This document shows positions 1 to 5,965 of a DNA stretch of 7,891 nucleotides, piece by piece. This stretch comes from Christensenella sp. UBA5399. GTDB lineage: Bacteria > Bacillota > Clostridia > Christensenellales > Christensenellaceae. The DNA lies in the NCBI GenBank assembly GCA_002407725.1, contig DHOD01000127.1, positions 1 to 7,891 on the forward strand, read 5' to 3'. The position numbers and the translations under genes were made by a program. The notes under the pieces were generated by a model that was not told the DNA's origin, ran no database searches, and saw only the letters and a list, made by a program, of their open reading frames with translations. Position 1 is the stretch's first letter; each line of letters begins with the position of its first letter.

Positions 1-30
1 GGCGGCGAAGTAATGGCGTATATTTGGTAA
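1..30 (+). CDS. rpsH: 30S ribosomal protein S8, C-terminal end only (partial)
   Basis: Frame 1 reads GGEVMAYIW and then a TAA stop at 28-30. Bacterial S8 proteins typically end in a Gly-Gly-Glu-(Val/Ile)-(Leu/Met)-Ala-(Tyr/Phe)-(Val/Ile)-Trp tail, and rpsH is the gene directly before rplF in the spc operon, so tail and position agree. S8 binds the central domain of 16S rRNA and in some bacteria is the translational repressor of this operon. The rest of the gene lies upstream of the window. Only nine residues are visible, so the call rests largely on gene order. Confidence 0.85.
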   Translation, partial: GGEVMAYIW

Positions 31-46
31 GCGGGGGGAATGAGAT

Positions 47-586
47 ATGTCAAGGATAGGTAAAATGCCCATAACGGTTCCATCCGGTGTGACAGTCGAC
101 GTAAGCCCTGCAAACGATGTTGTTGTAAAAGGCAAGGGCGGCGAGCTTAAGGCGACGTTCAGCACGGAGATAACCATAAAAGAAGAAAACGGCGAAATTA
201 CGCTTACGCGTTCGTCCGAAAAGAAGGAAATAAAAGCATTGCACGGGCTGACCCGCGCGCTTTTAAGCAACATGGTCATAGGCGTGTCGGAAGGCTTCAC
301 CAAAACGCTGGAAGTCATCGGCGTAGGGTACAGGGCGCAGCTCCAGGGCACTAAGCTTGTGCTGGGCCTTGGGTTCTCGCACCCGGTGGAGTTTGACCAG
401 CCGGCAGGCATCACGTTTGAGGTGCCCGACACAAGTAAGGTGATTATTAAAGGCATTGACAAACAGGCAGTCGGCCAGGTGGCGGCCAACATTCGCGCCG
501 TCCGTCCGCCCGAGCCTTATAAAGGCAAGGGTATACGGTATGAGGGCGAGTATGTACGCCGTAAGGTCGGCAAGACAGGTATGTAA
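47..586 (+). CDS. rplF: 50S ribosomal protein L6
   Basis: The gene encodes 179 aa, the usual length for L6, which binds 23S rRNA near the factor-binding region of the large subunit. The protein starts MSRIGKMPI, the family N-terminus. It has the two tandem L6 folds expected, roughly residues 11-82 and 90-165, with HGLTR at 66-70, GVGYRA at 92-97 and the C-terminal signature PEPYKGKGIRY at 155-165. The ATG at 47 lies 16 nt after the rpsH stop, behind a purine-rich GGGGGGAATGAG that acts as the ribosome binding site. It is co-transcribed with its neighbours by position. Nothing is odd about it. Confidence 0.98.
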   Translation: MSRIGKMPITVPSGVTVDVSPANDVVVKGKGGELKATFSTEITIKEENGEITLTRSSEKKEIKALHGLTRALLSNMVIGVSEGFTKTLEVIGVGYRAQLQGTKLVLGLGFSHPVEFDQPAGITFEVPDTSKVIIKGIDKQAVGQVAANIRAVRPPEPYKGKGIRYEGEYVRRKVGKTGM

Positions 587-607
587 GAAAGGAGGCAGCG
601 TAAGGAT

Positions 608-976
608 ATGATCAACAAAAAAGACAGGAACGTTGCAAGAAAAAAGCGTCACCAGAGAATCAGAAACAAGATATCCGGCACGGCTGAGAGGCCCAGGATG
701 AATATCTACAGGAGCCTTAACAACATCTATGTCCAGTTTATCGACGACGTTGCAGGCAACACGCTCGCTTCCGTATCCACATTGGATAAAGAGATGAAGG
801 GCCAGCTTGACGACAAGACGAAGAGCGAGGCTGCAAAGCTGGTGGGCGAGCTCGCGGCGAAACGTGCCCAGAGCGTGGGCATCAAGGAAGTTGTGTTTGA
901 CCGCGGTGGGTATCTGTACACCGGGCGTGTCGCACAGGTGGCCGAAGGCGCGCGCGAAGCCGGCCTGAAGCTTTAA
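608..976 (+). CDS. rplR: 50S ribosomal protein L18
   Basis: The gene encodes 122 aa, normal for L18, which with L5 binds 5S rRNA and anchors it in the central protuberance. The N-terminus is very basic ([10 protein letters not shown], residues 12-21) and is followed by RPR at 28-30, IYRS at 33-36 and IDDVAG at 45-50. The conserved C-terminal block [14 protein letters not shown] is at 95-108 and the chain ends AREAGLKL. The ATG at 608 has GGAGG at 591-595, a rather long 12-nt spacing. The gap from rplF is 21 nt. This is the canonical place for rplR, between rplF and rpsE. Confidence 0.98.
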   Translation: MINKKDRNVARKKRHQRIRNKISGTAERPRMNIYRSLNNIYVQFIDDVAGNTLASVSTLDKEMKGQLDDKTKSEAAKLVGELAAKRAQSVGIKEVVFDRGGYLYTGRVAQVAEGAREAGLKL

Positions 977-977
977 G

Positions 978-984
978 AAGGAGG
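978..984 (+). promoter_or_regulatory. Ribosome binding site that fixes the TTG start of rpsE
   Basis: A full AAGGAGG lies 10 nt before the TTG at 995. The next in-frame ATG (at 1058) would be codon 22 and has no such site, so the TTG is chosen as the start. Confidence 0.8.
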
Positions 985-994
985 TATTGTTAAG

Positions 995-1525
995 TTGGCA
1001 AACCAAAGGGATTCTAGAGACAGAAGAAATAAAGATATCGATGCAGGCGCCCTGGATATGAAGGAAAAGCTTGTTGCGATCAACCGCGTGGCAAAGACTG
1101 TCAAAGGCGGACGCAACATGCGCTTCTCTGCGCTTGTGGTGGTAGGCGACGAAAACGGTAAAGTTGGCGTTGGCATGGGCAAGGCGACAGAGATACCCGA
1201 AGCAATCAGGAAAGCCGTGCAGAGCGCAAAGCGCAACATGATTGATGTTGCGATGAAAGGCACGACGATACCGCATGAGGTTCTTGGTAAATTTGGCCGG
1301 GGCCGTATGAAGCTGATGCCGGCACTGCCCGGTACCGGCGTGATCGCGGGCGGCGCGGCGCGTGCTGTGCTGGAGCTTGCGGGCATACAGGACATCAGGG
1401 CAAAGTCGCAGGGTTCCAACAACCCGATCAACTGTGTAAAGGCAACGCTTGAAGGCCTGCGTGAACTGCGCACGGCAGAGCAGGTTGCGCGTTTGCGCGG
1501 CGTGCCCGTAGAACAGCTGCAGTAA
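995..1525 (+). CDS. rpsE: 30S ribosomal protein S5 (TTG start)
   Basis: The 176-aa product matches S5, a small-subunit protein near the mRNA entry channel and decoding fidelity centre. The N-terminal double-stranded-RNA-binding-like domain covers about residues 23-87, with [12 protein letters not shown] at 29-40 and [18 protein letters not shown] at 47-64. The C-terminal domain contains PGTGVIAGG at 112-120, SNNPIN at 141-146 and [12 protein letters not shown] at 158-169. The TTG start is supported by AAGGAGG at 978-984 and by an N-terminus MANQRD of a length that fits the family. The gene begins 18 nt after rplR. The loop GRGRMKL (101-107) differs somewhat from the usual GAGRVLL or GSGRV forms but is conservative in character. 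Confidence 0.98.
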   Translation: MANQRDSRDRRNKDIDAGALDMKEKLVAINRVAKTVKGGRNMRFSALVVVGDENGKVGVGMGKATEIPEAIRKAVQSAKRNMIDVAMKGTTIPHEVLGKFGRGRMKLMPALPGTGVIAGGAARAVLELAGIQDIRAKSQGSNNPINCVKATLEGLRELRTAEQVARLRGVPVEQLQ

Positions 1526-1537
1526 AGGAGGCCCGGA

Positions 1538-1717
1538 ATGAAGCTGAAGATTAAACTTGTAAAGAGCCCCATTGGCTATGCGCAGAACCAGAAGGACACA
1601 GTGAAGGCGCTGGGCCTGCGGCGTATGGGCCAGGAGGTTGTGAGGCCGGATAACGAGCCGATCAGAGGAATGATATTTACCGTAAAGCATTTGGTTGCGG
1701 TAGAGGAAGTGAAATAA
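1538..1717 (+). CDS. rpmD: 50S ribosomal protein L30
   Basis: This 59-aa gene fits L30 in length and sequence: [13 protein letters not shown] at the start, then [15 protein letters not shown] (18-32) and the end pattern [13 protein letters not shown] (47-59). It is the small bacterial L30 lacking the extension found in archaeal and eukaryotic L7/L30 proteins. The ATG at 1538 lies 12 nt after the rpsE stop. An AAAGGAGG ribosome binding site overlaps that stop (TAAAGGAGG, 1523-1531). Position between rpsE and rplO is canonical. L30 is a peripheral 23S rRNA-binding protein missing from some lineages, so its presence here is mildly informative. Confidence 0.97.
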   Translation: MKLKIKLVKSPIGYAQNQKDTVKALGLRRMGQEVVRPDNEPIRGMIFTVKHLVAVEEVK

Positions 1718-1724
1718 AAGGAGG
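1718..1724 (+). promoter_or_regulatory. Ribosome binding site favouring the ATG of rplO at 1733
   Basis: AAGGAGG lies 8 nt before the ATG at 1733 but only 5 nt before the in-frame TTG at 1730. The normal spacing and the family N-terminus MKLHEL both favour the ATG. Confidence 0.75.
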
Positions 1725-1732
1725 ACAGCTTG

Positions 1733-2173
1733 ATGAAACTACATGAGCTTAACCCCGCACCGGGTGCGAGGCACTCTAAAAAGAGAGTGGGCCGCGGAAC
1801 CGGTTCCGGTCTTGGCAAAACCTCCGCAAGGGGACAAAAAGGTCAGAAATCCAGGTCGGGCGGCGGCGTACGCCCCGGCTTCGAAGGCGGACAGATGCCT
1901 CTTTCCAGGCGTTTGCCTAAGAGGGGTTTCACCAATATATTTGCAAAACAGTATGCAACAGTCAATGTTTCGACGCTGGATGCGTTTGAGGACGGCGCTG
2001 TTGTGGATATCGATACGCTGATGGAAAAAGGCATCGTGAAGAAAAAACTTGACGGGCTGAAAATCCTGGGCAATGGCGAAATCAGCAAAAAATTGACGAT
2101 TAAAGCGAGGAAATTCACAAAGGCGGCCGAAGAAAAGATTAAGGCTGCCGGCGGAAGTGCAGAGGTGGTATAA
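1733..2173 (+). CDS. rplO: 50S ribosomal protein L15
   Basis: From the ATG at 1733 the product is 146 aa, standard for L15, which binds 23S rRNA through a long glycine- and arginine-rich extension. That extension is plain here: [20 protein letters not shown] (16-35), then [20 protein letters not shown] (43-62). The globular part holds [17 protein letters not shown] (109-125) and ends in an AGGSAEVV tail. A TTG one codon upstream (1730) is in frame. The ATG is preferred because of ribosome binding site spacing and because family members start MKLHEL. The stop overlaps the secY start by one base (TAATG), so the two are likely translationally coupled. Confidence 0.97.
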   Translation: MKLHELNPAPGARHSKKRVGRGTGSGLGKTSARGQKGQKSRSGGGVRPGFEGGQMPLSRRLPKRGFTNIFAKQYATVNVSTLDAFEDGAVVDIDTLMEKGIVKKKLDGLKILGNGEISKKLTIKARKFTKAAEEKIKAAGGSAEVV

Positions 2174-3444
2174 TGTTTAAAACCATTGCAAATGCCTGGA
2201 AAATCCCGGAGATCAGGTCAAAGATACTGTACACGTTGCTGATATTGCTGGTCTACCGTTTGGGTACATTTGTTCCGGTTCCGGGCGTCAATGTAGAGTA
2301 TATACAACAGCAGGTTGCGGAATATGACATATTGGGTATGCTCAACCTGTTTTCCGGTAGCGCGCTTGGCAACATGACCATTTTTGCGCTAGGTATCGTA
2401 CCTTATATCAACGCATCCATCATTATGCAGCTTTTGACAATCGCGATTCCCAAACTGGAGAGAATGTCCAAGGAAGGCGATGATGGGCGCAAGAAAATAT
2501 CGTCTATCACAAGGTATCTGGGCGTGGCCCTTGGTCTTGTGCAGGCAATCGGCATCATGATTGGCCTGGGCGAGGAAGCGGTTGAGCCCAATGCGACATG
2601 GTTTACATATGTGACCATTGTGGCGTGCCTGACGGCAGGTACCGCACTGATCATGTGGCTGGGCGAACGTATTACGGAAAAAGGCATCGGCAACGGTATA
2701 TCGCTGCTGATCTTTATCAGTATCGTGTCCAGCGTACCGAGCATGCTGGCGGATCTGTTTGGCCGTGTTGGCGGCGGTGCGGACGATATGAGTTTTTGGA
2801 TGGTCATACTGCTGGGCGGTATTGCGTTCCTGATTATCCTGGGTATCACATTGGTGGATCTGGGCGAGCGCAGGATTCCGGTACAGTACGCAAAGCGTGT
2901 GGTCGGGCGAAAGATGTACGGCGGGCAAAGCACGTACATCCCCATGAAGGTCAACCAATCGGGCGTTATGCCGCTGATTTTTGCAATCACGCTGCTGATG
3001 CTCCCCGGTATGATCGCACAGTTTTTGCCTGTTGATAACGGGTTCAGGATCTGGTACAACCAGTACGGCACATCGGGCACACCGTTCTATATAATCATGT
3101 ACGGCTTGCTGATCCTGTTCTTTACATATTTCTACTCAACGATTGCGTTCAACCCAATCGACGTGTCAAAGAACCTGCAGCAGAACGGCGGATTTATCCC
3201 GGGCATCAGGCCCGGTAAGCCCACGTCGGATTATCTGGCCAAGATCCTTTCAAGGATCACGCTGTTTGGCGCGGTTTTCCTGGCATTGGTGGCGGCGCTG
3301 CCGATGGTGCTCAACGAGTTGACCGGTATGGACAGTCCGTTTGGCCCGACCAGTATACTGATTATGGTGAGCGTGGCGCTGGAAACGACGCGCCAGCTGG
3401 AAGCGCAGATGATGATGCGGCACTATAAGGGCTTCCTCAACTGA
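2173..3444 (+). CDS. secY: Protein translocase subunit SecY
   Basis: SecY is the channel of the SecYEG translocon in the cytoplasmic membrane, carrying secretory and membrane proteins across or into it. The 423-aa length is typical. Ten hydrophobic segments can be traced, the first near residues 17-36 and the last near 393-405. Family hallmarks include FVPVPGV (33-39), PYINASIIMQLL (77-88), ERMSKEGDDGRKKI (96-109), GNGISLLIF (173-181), the cytosolic loop ERRIPVQYAKR (232-242) that meets SecA or the ribosome, NP(I)D at 327-330, and FIPGIRPGKPT (341-351). The chain ends LEAQMMMRHYKGFLN. It overlaps rplO by 1 nt, with a GAGGTGG-type site just upstream. The following spacer is unusually long. Confidence 0.98.
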   Translation: MFKTIANAWKIPEIRSKILYTLLILLVYRLGTFVPVPGVNVEYIQQQVAEYDILGMLNLFSGSALGNMTIFALGIVPYINASIIMQLLTIAIPKLERMSKEGDDGRKKISSITRYLGVALGLVQAIGIMIGLGEEAVEPNATWFTYVTIVACLTAGTALIMWLGERITEKGIGNGISLLIFISIVSSVPSMLADLFGRVGGGADDMSFWMVILLGGIAFLIILGITLVDLGERRIPVQYAKRVVGRKMYGGQSTYIPMKVNQSGVMPLIFAITLLMLPGMIAQFLPVDNGFRIWYNQYGTSGTPFYIIMYGLLILFFTYFYSTIAFNPIDVSKNLQQNGGFIPGIRPGKPTSDYLAKILSRITLFGAVFLALVAALPMVLNELTGMDSPFGPTSILIMVSVALETTRQLEAQMMMRHYKGFLN

Positions 3445-3463
3445 CGCGCACACAGTATCGGTT

Positions 3464-3545
3464 AATTTGACGCTTCACTGCGACCCGGTTTGTGCGGCGT
3501 ACCGGAAAAGTACGCCTCCGCACCTCGCTTGCGTCAGCGCCAAAT
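3464..3545. repeat. Long imperfect palindrome downstream of secY
   Basis: The core is a perfect 7-bp stem, GGCGTAC (3496-3502) with GTACGCC (3510-3516), around the loop CGGAAAA. It is extended by GTGC/GCAC (3492-3495 with 3520-3523) across a 3-nt bulge. Farther out, TGACGC (3468-3473) matches GCGTCA (3531-3536), or alternatively ATTTGACGC (3465-3473) pairs with GCGCCAAAT (3537-3545) with one mismatch. The two arms thus form an inverted repeat of about 40 bp. There is no T-run, so it is not a standard rho-independent terminator. It could be a small non-autonomous or intergenic repeat, or an mRNA structure that protects the secY 3' end. No transposase is near. Confidence 0.6.
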
Positions 3546-3588
3546 ATATCTCGATCCTGTGCATGCTTGGAATAGTATCGACTGATGA

Positions 3589-3720
3589 ATGTCTTACAGC
3601 AATCGTCAGGAAAAATCCGTTTTGCGAAGCGGTGGTATCGTGAGCAAAACAACCCCTACCAAGGGGTGCACGGGGGGAACGGAGTGCCCGCCCGTGAAGC
3701 GACCGAAAGGAGCGCGGTAA
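3589..3720 (+). CDS. Possible 43-codon small ORF directly before adk (doubtful)
   Basis: An ATG at 3589 opens a 43-aa frame that stops at 3718-3720, three bases before the adk start. The product begins MSYSNRQEKS, is basic, and has two cysteines (27 and 33) in a segment GCTGGTECPP (26-35), then ends KRPKGAR. No good ribosome binding site precedes the ATG. An internal GTG at 3640 would give a 26-aa version, also poorly supported. I do not recognise a protein family. The same DNA folds into hairpins, so the open frame may be a by-product of structured or repeated noncoding sequence. If translated, the stop's closeness to adk would allow coupling. Confidence 0.18.
   Translation: MSYSNRQEKSVLRSGGIVSKTTPTKGCTGGTECPPVKRPKGAR
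3619..3696 (+). promoter_or_regulatory. Cluster of hairpins in the adk 5' leader
   Basis: Three short stems follow one another: GTTTTGC (3619-3625) with GCAAAAC (3644-3650), loop of 18 nt; ACCCCT (3652-3657) with AGGGGT (3662-3667), loop ACCA; and CACGGG (3669-3674) with CCCGTG (3691-3696). No U-run follows any of them. The adk ribosome binding site AAAGGAG (3706-3712) lies 9 nt after the last stem, so the structure could affect adk translation or processing of the secY-adk mRNA. This is inference. It may instead be part of a dispersed repeat. Confidence 0.35.
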
Positions 3721-3723
3721 GGT

Positions 3724-4347
3724 ATGAATGTAGTTTTCTTAGGCCCTCCCGGATCGGGCAAGGGCACAATGGCGGAGCGGGTGTCGAAGCGTTGCAGCCT
3801 TGCGCATATTTCCACAGGCGATATGCTGCGGGGCGAGATCAAAAACGGCACAGAGCTGGGCGCATTGGCAAAAAGTTACATAGATAAAGGCGCGCTTGTG
3901 CCTGACAAGGTGATCATCGATATGATGGTGGAACGGTTTAAGCAGCCGGATGCCGAAGGCGGTGTGCTGCTGGATGGGTTTCCTCGGACGGTGACACAGG
4001 CCGAGGAGCTTGACAAGATTGCACAAATTGACCAGTGCGTCAACCTGATTGTGGATGCGGAGATCATTGTAGACCGTGTGGTGTCGCGCAGGGTATGTGC
4101 CGACTGCGGTACAATCCACTCCGTGAAGACACACGAGGGCAACGCGTGCACCCACTGTGGCGGCAATCTTATGACCCGCCCGGACGACAACGAGGAGACT
4201 GTGCGTGAGCGCTTCCGCGTGTATGAGGAGCAGACTGCGCCGTTGATTGAATATTACAGCAAAAAAGGGATAGTGACGGATGTAGACGCCACCATGCCCA
4301 TAGAAGAAGAAGCCGCGTTTATCTGTGAGGCGCTGGGCGAAAAATGA
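3724..4347 (+). CDS. adk: Adenylate kinase, zinc-binding LID type
   Basis: Adk is cytosolic and catalyses ATP + AMP to 2 ADP, keeping adenine nucleotides balanced. The 207-aa chain has the P-loop GPPGSGKGT at 7-15, the AMP-site block HISTGDMLR at 28-36, and LLDGFPRT at 82-89. The LID holds two Cys-X2-Cys pairs (C125/C128 and C142/C145), the structural zinc site common in Gram-positive Adk. Downstream are the catalytic RPDDN (152-156) and RERFRVY (161-167). It is slightly shorter than the usual 212-217 aa, mainly in the LID. The ATG at 3724 is preceded by AAAGGAG at 3706-3712 (11-nt spacing). Its end overlaps map by 4 nt (ATGA), implying coupled translation. Confidence 0.97.
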   Translation: MNVVFLGPPGSGKGTMAERVSKRCSLAHISTGDMLRGEIKNGTELGALAKSYIDKGALVPDKVIIDMMVERFKQPDAEGGVLLDGFPRTVTQAEELDKIAQIDQCVNLIVDAEIIVDRVVSRRVCADCGTIHSVKTHEGNACTHCGGNLMTRPDDNEETVRERFRVYEEQTAPLIEYYSKKGIVTDVDATMPIEEEAAFICEALGEK

Positions 4348-5090
4348 TTAATATCAAAACGCCGGACGAACTGAAAAAAATGCGGGAGTCCGGCAGGCTG
4401 GCAGCAAGCTGTATGGAAGAGATCATTGCGCACATACGGCCGGGGGTGACAACAAAGCAGCTTGACATTGTGGCAGAACAGTATATTATGTCCCGCGGGG
4501 CGTGGCCGTCGTTCAAGGACTATCGCGGGTTTCCGGCAAGCATATGCGCGTCGGTCAACGATTCGGTGGTGCATGGGATACCGGACGGGCACATGCTGAA
4601 GGACGGCGACATCATTGGGATCGATTTTGGCGCTATACTGGACGGATATCACTCCGACATGGCGCGCACAGTGCCGGTAGGCGATGTATCGCCCGAGGCG
4701 CACAGGCTGATCGAGGCCACAAAGCAATGCTTCTATGCGGGGTACGAGCAGGCGGTGGAAGGCAACAGGGTAGGAGACATTGCGCGCGCGGTAGAGGCAA
4801 AGGCGAAAGCGGCCGGCTACACCGTGGTGCACGAACTGGTGGGCCATGGCATAGGCAAAAACCTGCACGAACCGCCCGATGTGCCCAACTTTGCATTCAA
4901 GGGCCCAAACCCGAGGCTGCGGGCCGGTATGGTGATCTGTATAGAACCCATGGTAAACATGGGGTCGGAAAAGGTGTACTGGGGCGACGACGGCTGGATT
5001 GTCAAAACAAAGGACGGCAGCCTTTCCGCCCATTACGAGAATACGGTGGCGGTGACCGATAACGGCCCCGAGATTCTCACAAAGGTATGA
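4344..5090 (+). CDS. map: Methionine aminopeptidase, type I
   Basis: Map removes the initiator methionine from nascent proteins when the second residue is small. It is a cytosolic, two-metal enzyme of the pita-bread fold. The 248-aa length is that of a compact type I enzyme without an N-terminal zinc extension or the type II insert. All expected catalytic residues are present: H78 (VVHGIP), metal ligands D94 (GIDFGA) and D105 (HSDMART), H168 (GHGIG), H175 (HEPP), E201 (CIEPM) and E232 (YENT). The start overlaps the adk stop (ATGA). The KOW protein gene follows after 22 nt. The order secY-adk-map-infA is the classical Gram-positive arrangement. Confidence 0.98.
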   Translation: MINIKTPDELKKMRESGRLAASCMEEIIAHIRPGVTTKQLDIVAEQYIMSRGAWPSFKDYRGFPASICASVNDSVVHGIPDGHMLKDGDIIGIDFGAILDGYHSDMARTVPVGDVSPEAHRLIEATKQCFYAGYEQAVEGNRVGDIARAVEAKAKAAGYTVVHELVGHGIGKNLHEPPDVPNFAFKGPNPRLRAGMVICIEPMVNMGSEKVYWGDDGWIVKTKDGSLSAHYENTVAVTDNGPEILTKV

Positions 5091-5097
5091 GTATGAC

Positions 5098-5104
5098 AAG
5101 GAGG
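5098..5104 (+). promoter_or_regulatory. Ribosome binding site for the TTG-started KOW protein
   Basis: AAGGAGG lies 8 nt before the TTG at 5113, an ideal distance. No ATG in that frame lies nearby, which supports the TTG start. Confidence 0.75.
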
Positions 5105-5112
5105 CGGAGTAT

Positions 5113-5406
5113 TTGGCTGATGTGATACCTGCTGTAGTTGGCAGGGTGTGTCTCTCAAAATCAGGCAGGGACAAGGACAGGTATTTCGTGGTTACTGAAG
5201 TTATAGACGAAAGCTATGTGATGATAGCGGACGGCGTGATGCGGAAGCTGAACAAGCCAAAGCGGAAAAAGATCAAGCACCTGAGCATGAAGACGGTTGT
5301 GCTGGATGTGATTGCCGAAAAGCTGGAGACGGGAAAAAAGGTGTTTGACGCCGAACTGAAAAGCGCTATAATCAACACTGGGCTGATTGCTCAAAAGGAG
5401 GGTTAG
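5113..5406 (+). CDS. KOW-domain RNA-binding protein, L14e/L27e-like
   Basis: This 97-aa basic protein sits between map and infA, the place where many Firmicutes carry a small KOW-domain protein related to archaeal/eukaryotic ribosomal protein L14e (B. subtilis has ybzG there, from memory). The KOW-like segment is near residues 8-35: VVGRVCLSKSGRDKDRYFVV, followed by a turn and the basic stretch RKLNKPKRKKIKHL (44-57). The C-terminal 30 residues look helical and lack a motif I know. The TTG start has AAGGAGG at 5098-5104. Its 3' end carries the infA ribosome binding site. The context implies a role in ribosome assembly or translation, but the exact function is not established to my knowledge. 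Confidence 0.85.
   Translation: MADVIPAVVGRVCLSKSGRDKDRYFVVTEVIDESYVMIADGVMRKLNKPKRKKIKHLSMKTVVLDVIAEKLETGKKVFDAELKSAIINTGLIAQKEG
5395..5401 (+). promoter_or_regulatory. infA ribosome binding site inside the end of the KOW gene
   Basis: AAGGAGG overlaps the last codons of the KOW gene (stop TAG at 5404-5406) and lies 8 nt before the TTG at 5410. Ribosomes finishing the upstream gene would pass over this site, so the two genes may be coupled. Confidence 0.75.
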
Positions 5407-5409
5407 AAT

Positions 5410-5631
5410 TTGTCCAAAAGCGACGTTATCGAAGTAGAAGGCACCGTTACCGATACTTACCCAAACGCTACGTTTGAGGTGGAGCTCGAAAACGGCCATA
5501 AAGTGCTGGCTCATATATCCGGCAAGCTGCGCATGCACTATATACGCATTTTGCCCGGCGACAAGGTGACTGTGGAGCTTTCGCCCTATGATTTGACACG
5601 GGGCAGGATAACATGGCGCGGCAAAAACTGA
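5410..5631 (+). CDS. infA: Translation initiation factor IF-1 (TTG start)
   Basis: The 73-aa product is a full-length IF-1, a single S1-like OB-fold that binds the A site of the 30S subunit during initiation. It begins [13 protein letters not shown], and contains [15 protein letters not shown] (25-39), [20 protein letters not shown] (45-64) and GRITWR (65-70), all family hallmarks. The TTG at 5410 is the natural start: family members begin M(S/A)K, and the ribosome binding site is well placed. The gene follows the KOW gene by 3 nt and is followed by rpmJ after 52 nt. Confidence 0.98.
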   Translation: MSKSDVIEVEGTVTDTYPNATFEVELENGHKVLAHISGKLRMHYIRILPGDKVTVELSPYDLTRGRITWRGKN

Positions 5632-5683
5632 CCGCCATATGGCCTGGTTGATGTAGATAAGTAAGCCAAGGAGGATATGCAAA

Positions 5684-5797
5684 ATGAAGGTAAGGCCATC
5701 GGTGAAACCGATTTGTGAAAAATGCAAGATCATAAGAAGGAAAGGCCGGGTTATGGTGATTTGCCAGAACCCCAAACATAAACAGAGGCAGGGATAG
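5684..5797 (+). CDS. rpmJ: 50S ribosomal protein L36, zinc-binding form
   Basis: This 37-codon gene reads [15 protein letters not shown] and ends NPKHKQRQG. It has the four zinc ligands C11, C14, C27 and H32 in the spacing C-X2-C-X12-C-X4-H, so it is the zinc (C+) paralogue type of L36, a small 23S rRNA-binding protein. The ATG at 5684 has AAGGAGG at 5668-5674, 9 nt upstream. The position between infA and rpsM is canonical. Length and sequence leave little doubt. Confidence 0.98.
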   Translation: MKVRPSVKPICEKCKIIRRKGRVMVICQNPKHKQRQG

Positions 5798-5838
5798 AGA
5801 AGTTAGGACTGGTTTAGCGTTCTGTACGTGCGGCTGGA

Positions 5839-5965
5839 TTTAGGGGCCGACGGCTGTTGGTATCAATGTGCAACCACAAGCCGGGTTGACGGCCTAAAAT
5901 CTGCGTATGATGCAAAAACCATAACTATAAAAAAACCATCAATGAAAACAGCTTGAATAAAGCTG
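5839..5965 (+). promoter_or_regulatory. Candidate structured mRNA leader of the alpha operon (before rpsM)
   Basis: The 199-nt gap 5798-5996 has no gene. It can fold as nested helices: TTTAGG (5839-5844) with CCTAAA (5893-5898); CCG (5847-5849) with CGG (5890-5892); and CGGCT (5851-5855) with AGCCG (5879-5883), extended past small bulges by GT/AC and GGT/ACC to a loop at 5862-5872. An A-rich stretch follows, then a separate hairpin, CAGCTT (5949-5954) with AAGCTG (5960-5965). The rpsM ribosome binding site GGAGGTG is at 5979-5985. In E. coli, S4 represses the alpha operon through a leader pseudoknot before rpsM. A similar role here is inference. Confidence 0.4.

Noticed and set aside
263..1690. 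A 475-codon open frame on the minus strand across rplF to rpmD
   Set aside because: It is antisense to five sure ribosomal protein genes and shows no recognisable domain. It arises from the codon bias of the + strand genes.
3467..3496. TTGACG at 3467-3472 as a -35 element for adk transcription
   Set aside because: No acceptable -10 element lies 16-18 nt downstream, and the hexamer is part of the palindrome arm.
3626..3670. T-box-like motif (GGTGGTATCGTG at 3631-3642, followed by a C-rich/G-rich hairpin)
   Set aside because: It resembles the T-box core GGTGGNACCGCG but has two mismatches in the ACCGCG part. The following hairpin has no U-run, no matching antiterminator arm is seen, no stem I/specifier region is evident, and adk is not a known T-box target.
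3585..3887. A 100-codon + strand frame entering adk in another frame
   Set aside because: Most of it overlaps adk out of frame, it has no ribosome binding site, and adk is certain.
4254..5174. A 306-codon minus-strand open frame across map
   Set aside because: It is antisense to map, whose catalytic residues are all present on the + strand, and the translated sequence is histidine- and arginine-rich without motifs, typical of a shadow frame.
5632..5683. Short palindrome GCCATATGGC (5634-5643) in the infA-rpmJ spacer
   Set aside because: A 10-bp perfect palindrome without a loop cannot form a useful RNA hairpin, and no T-run follows. Probably chance.
5886..5911. Possible sigma-70 promoter TTGACG ... 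TATGAT before rpsM
   Set aside because: The spacing is only 14 nt instead of about 17, and the -35 element lies inside the helix proposed for the leader. It is not listed as a promoter without 5'-end data.
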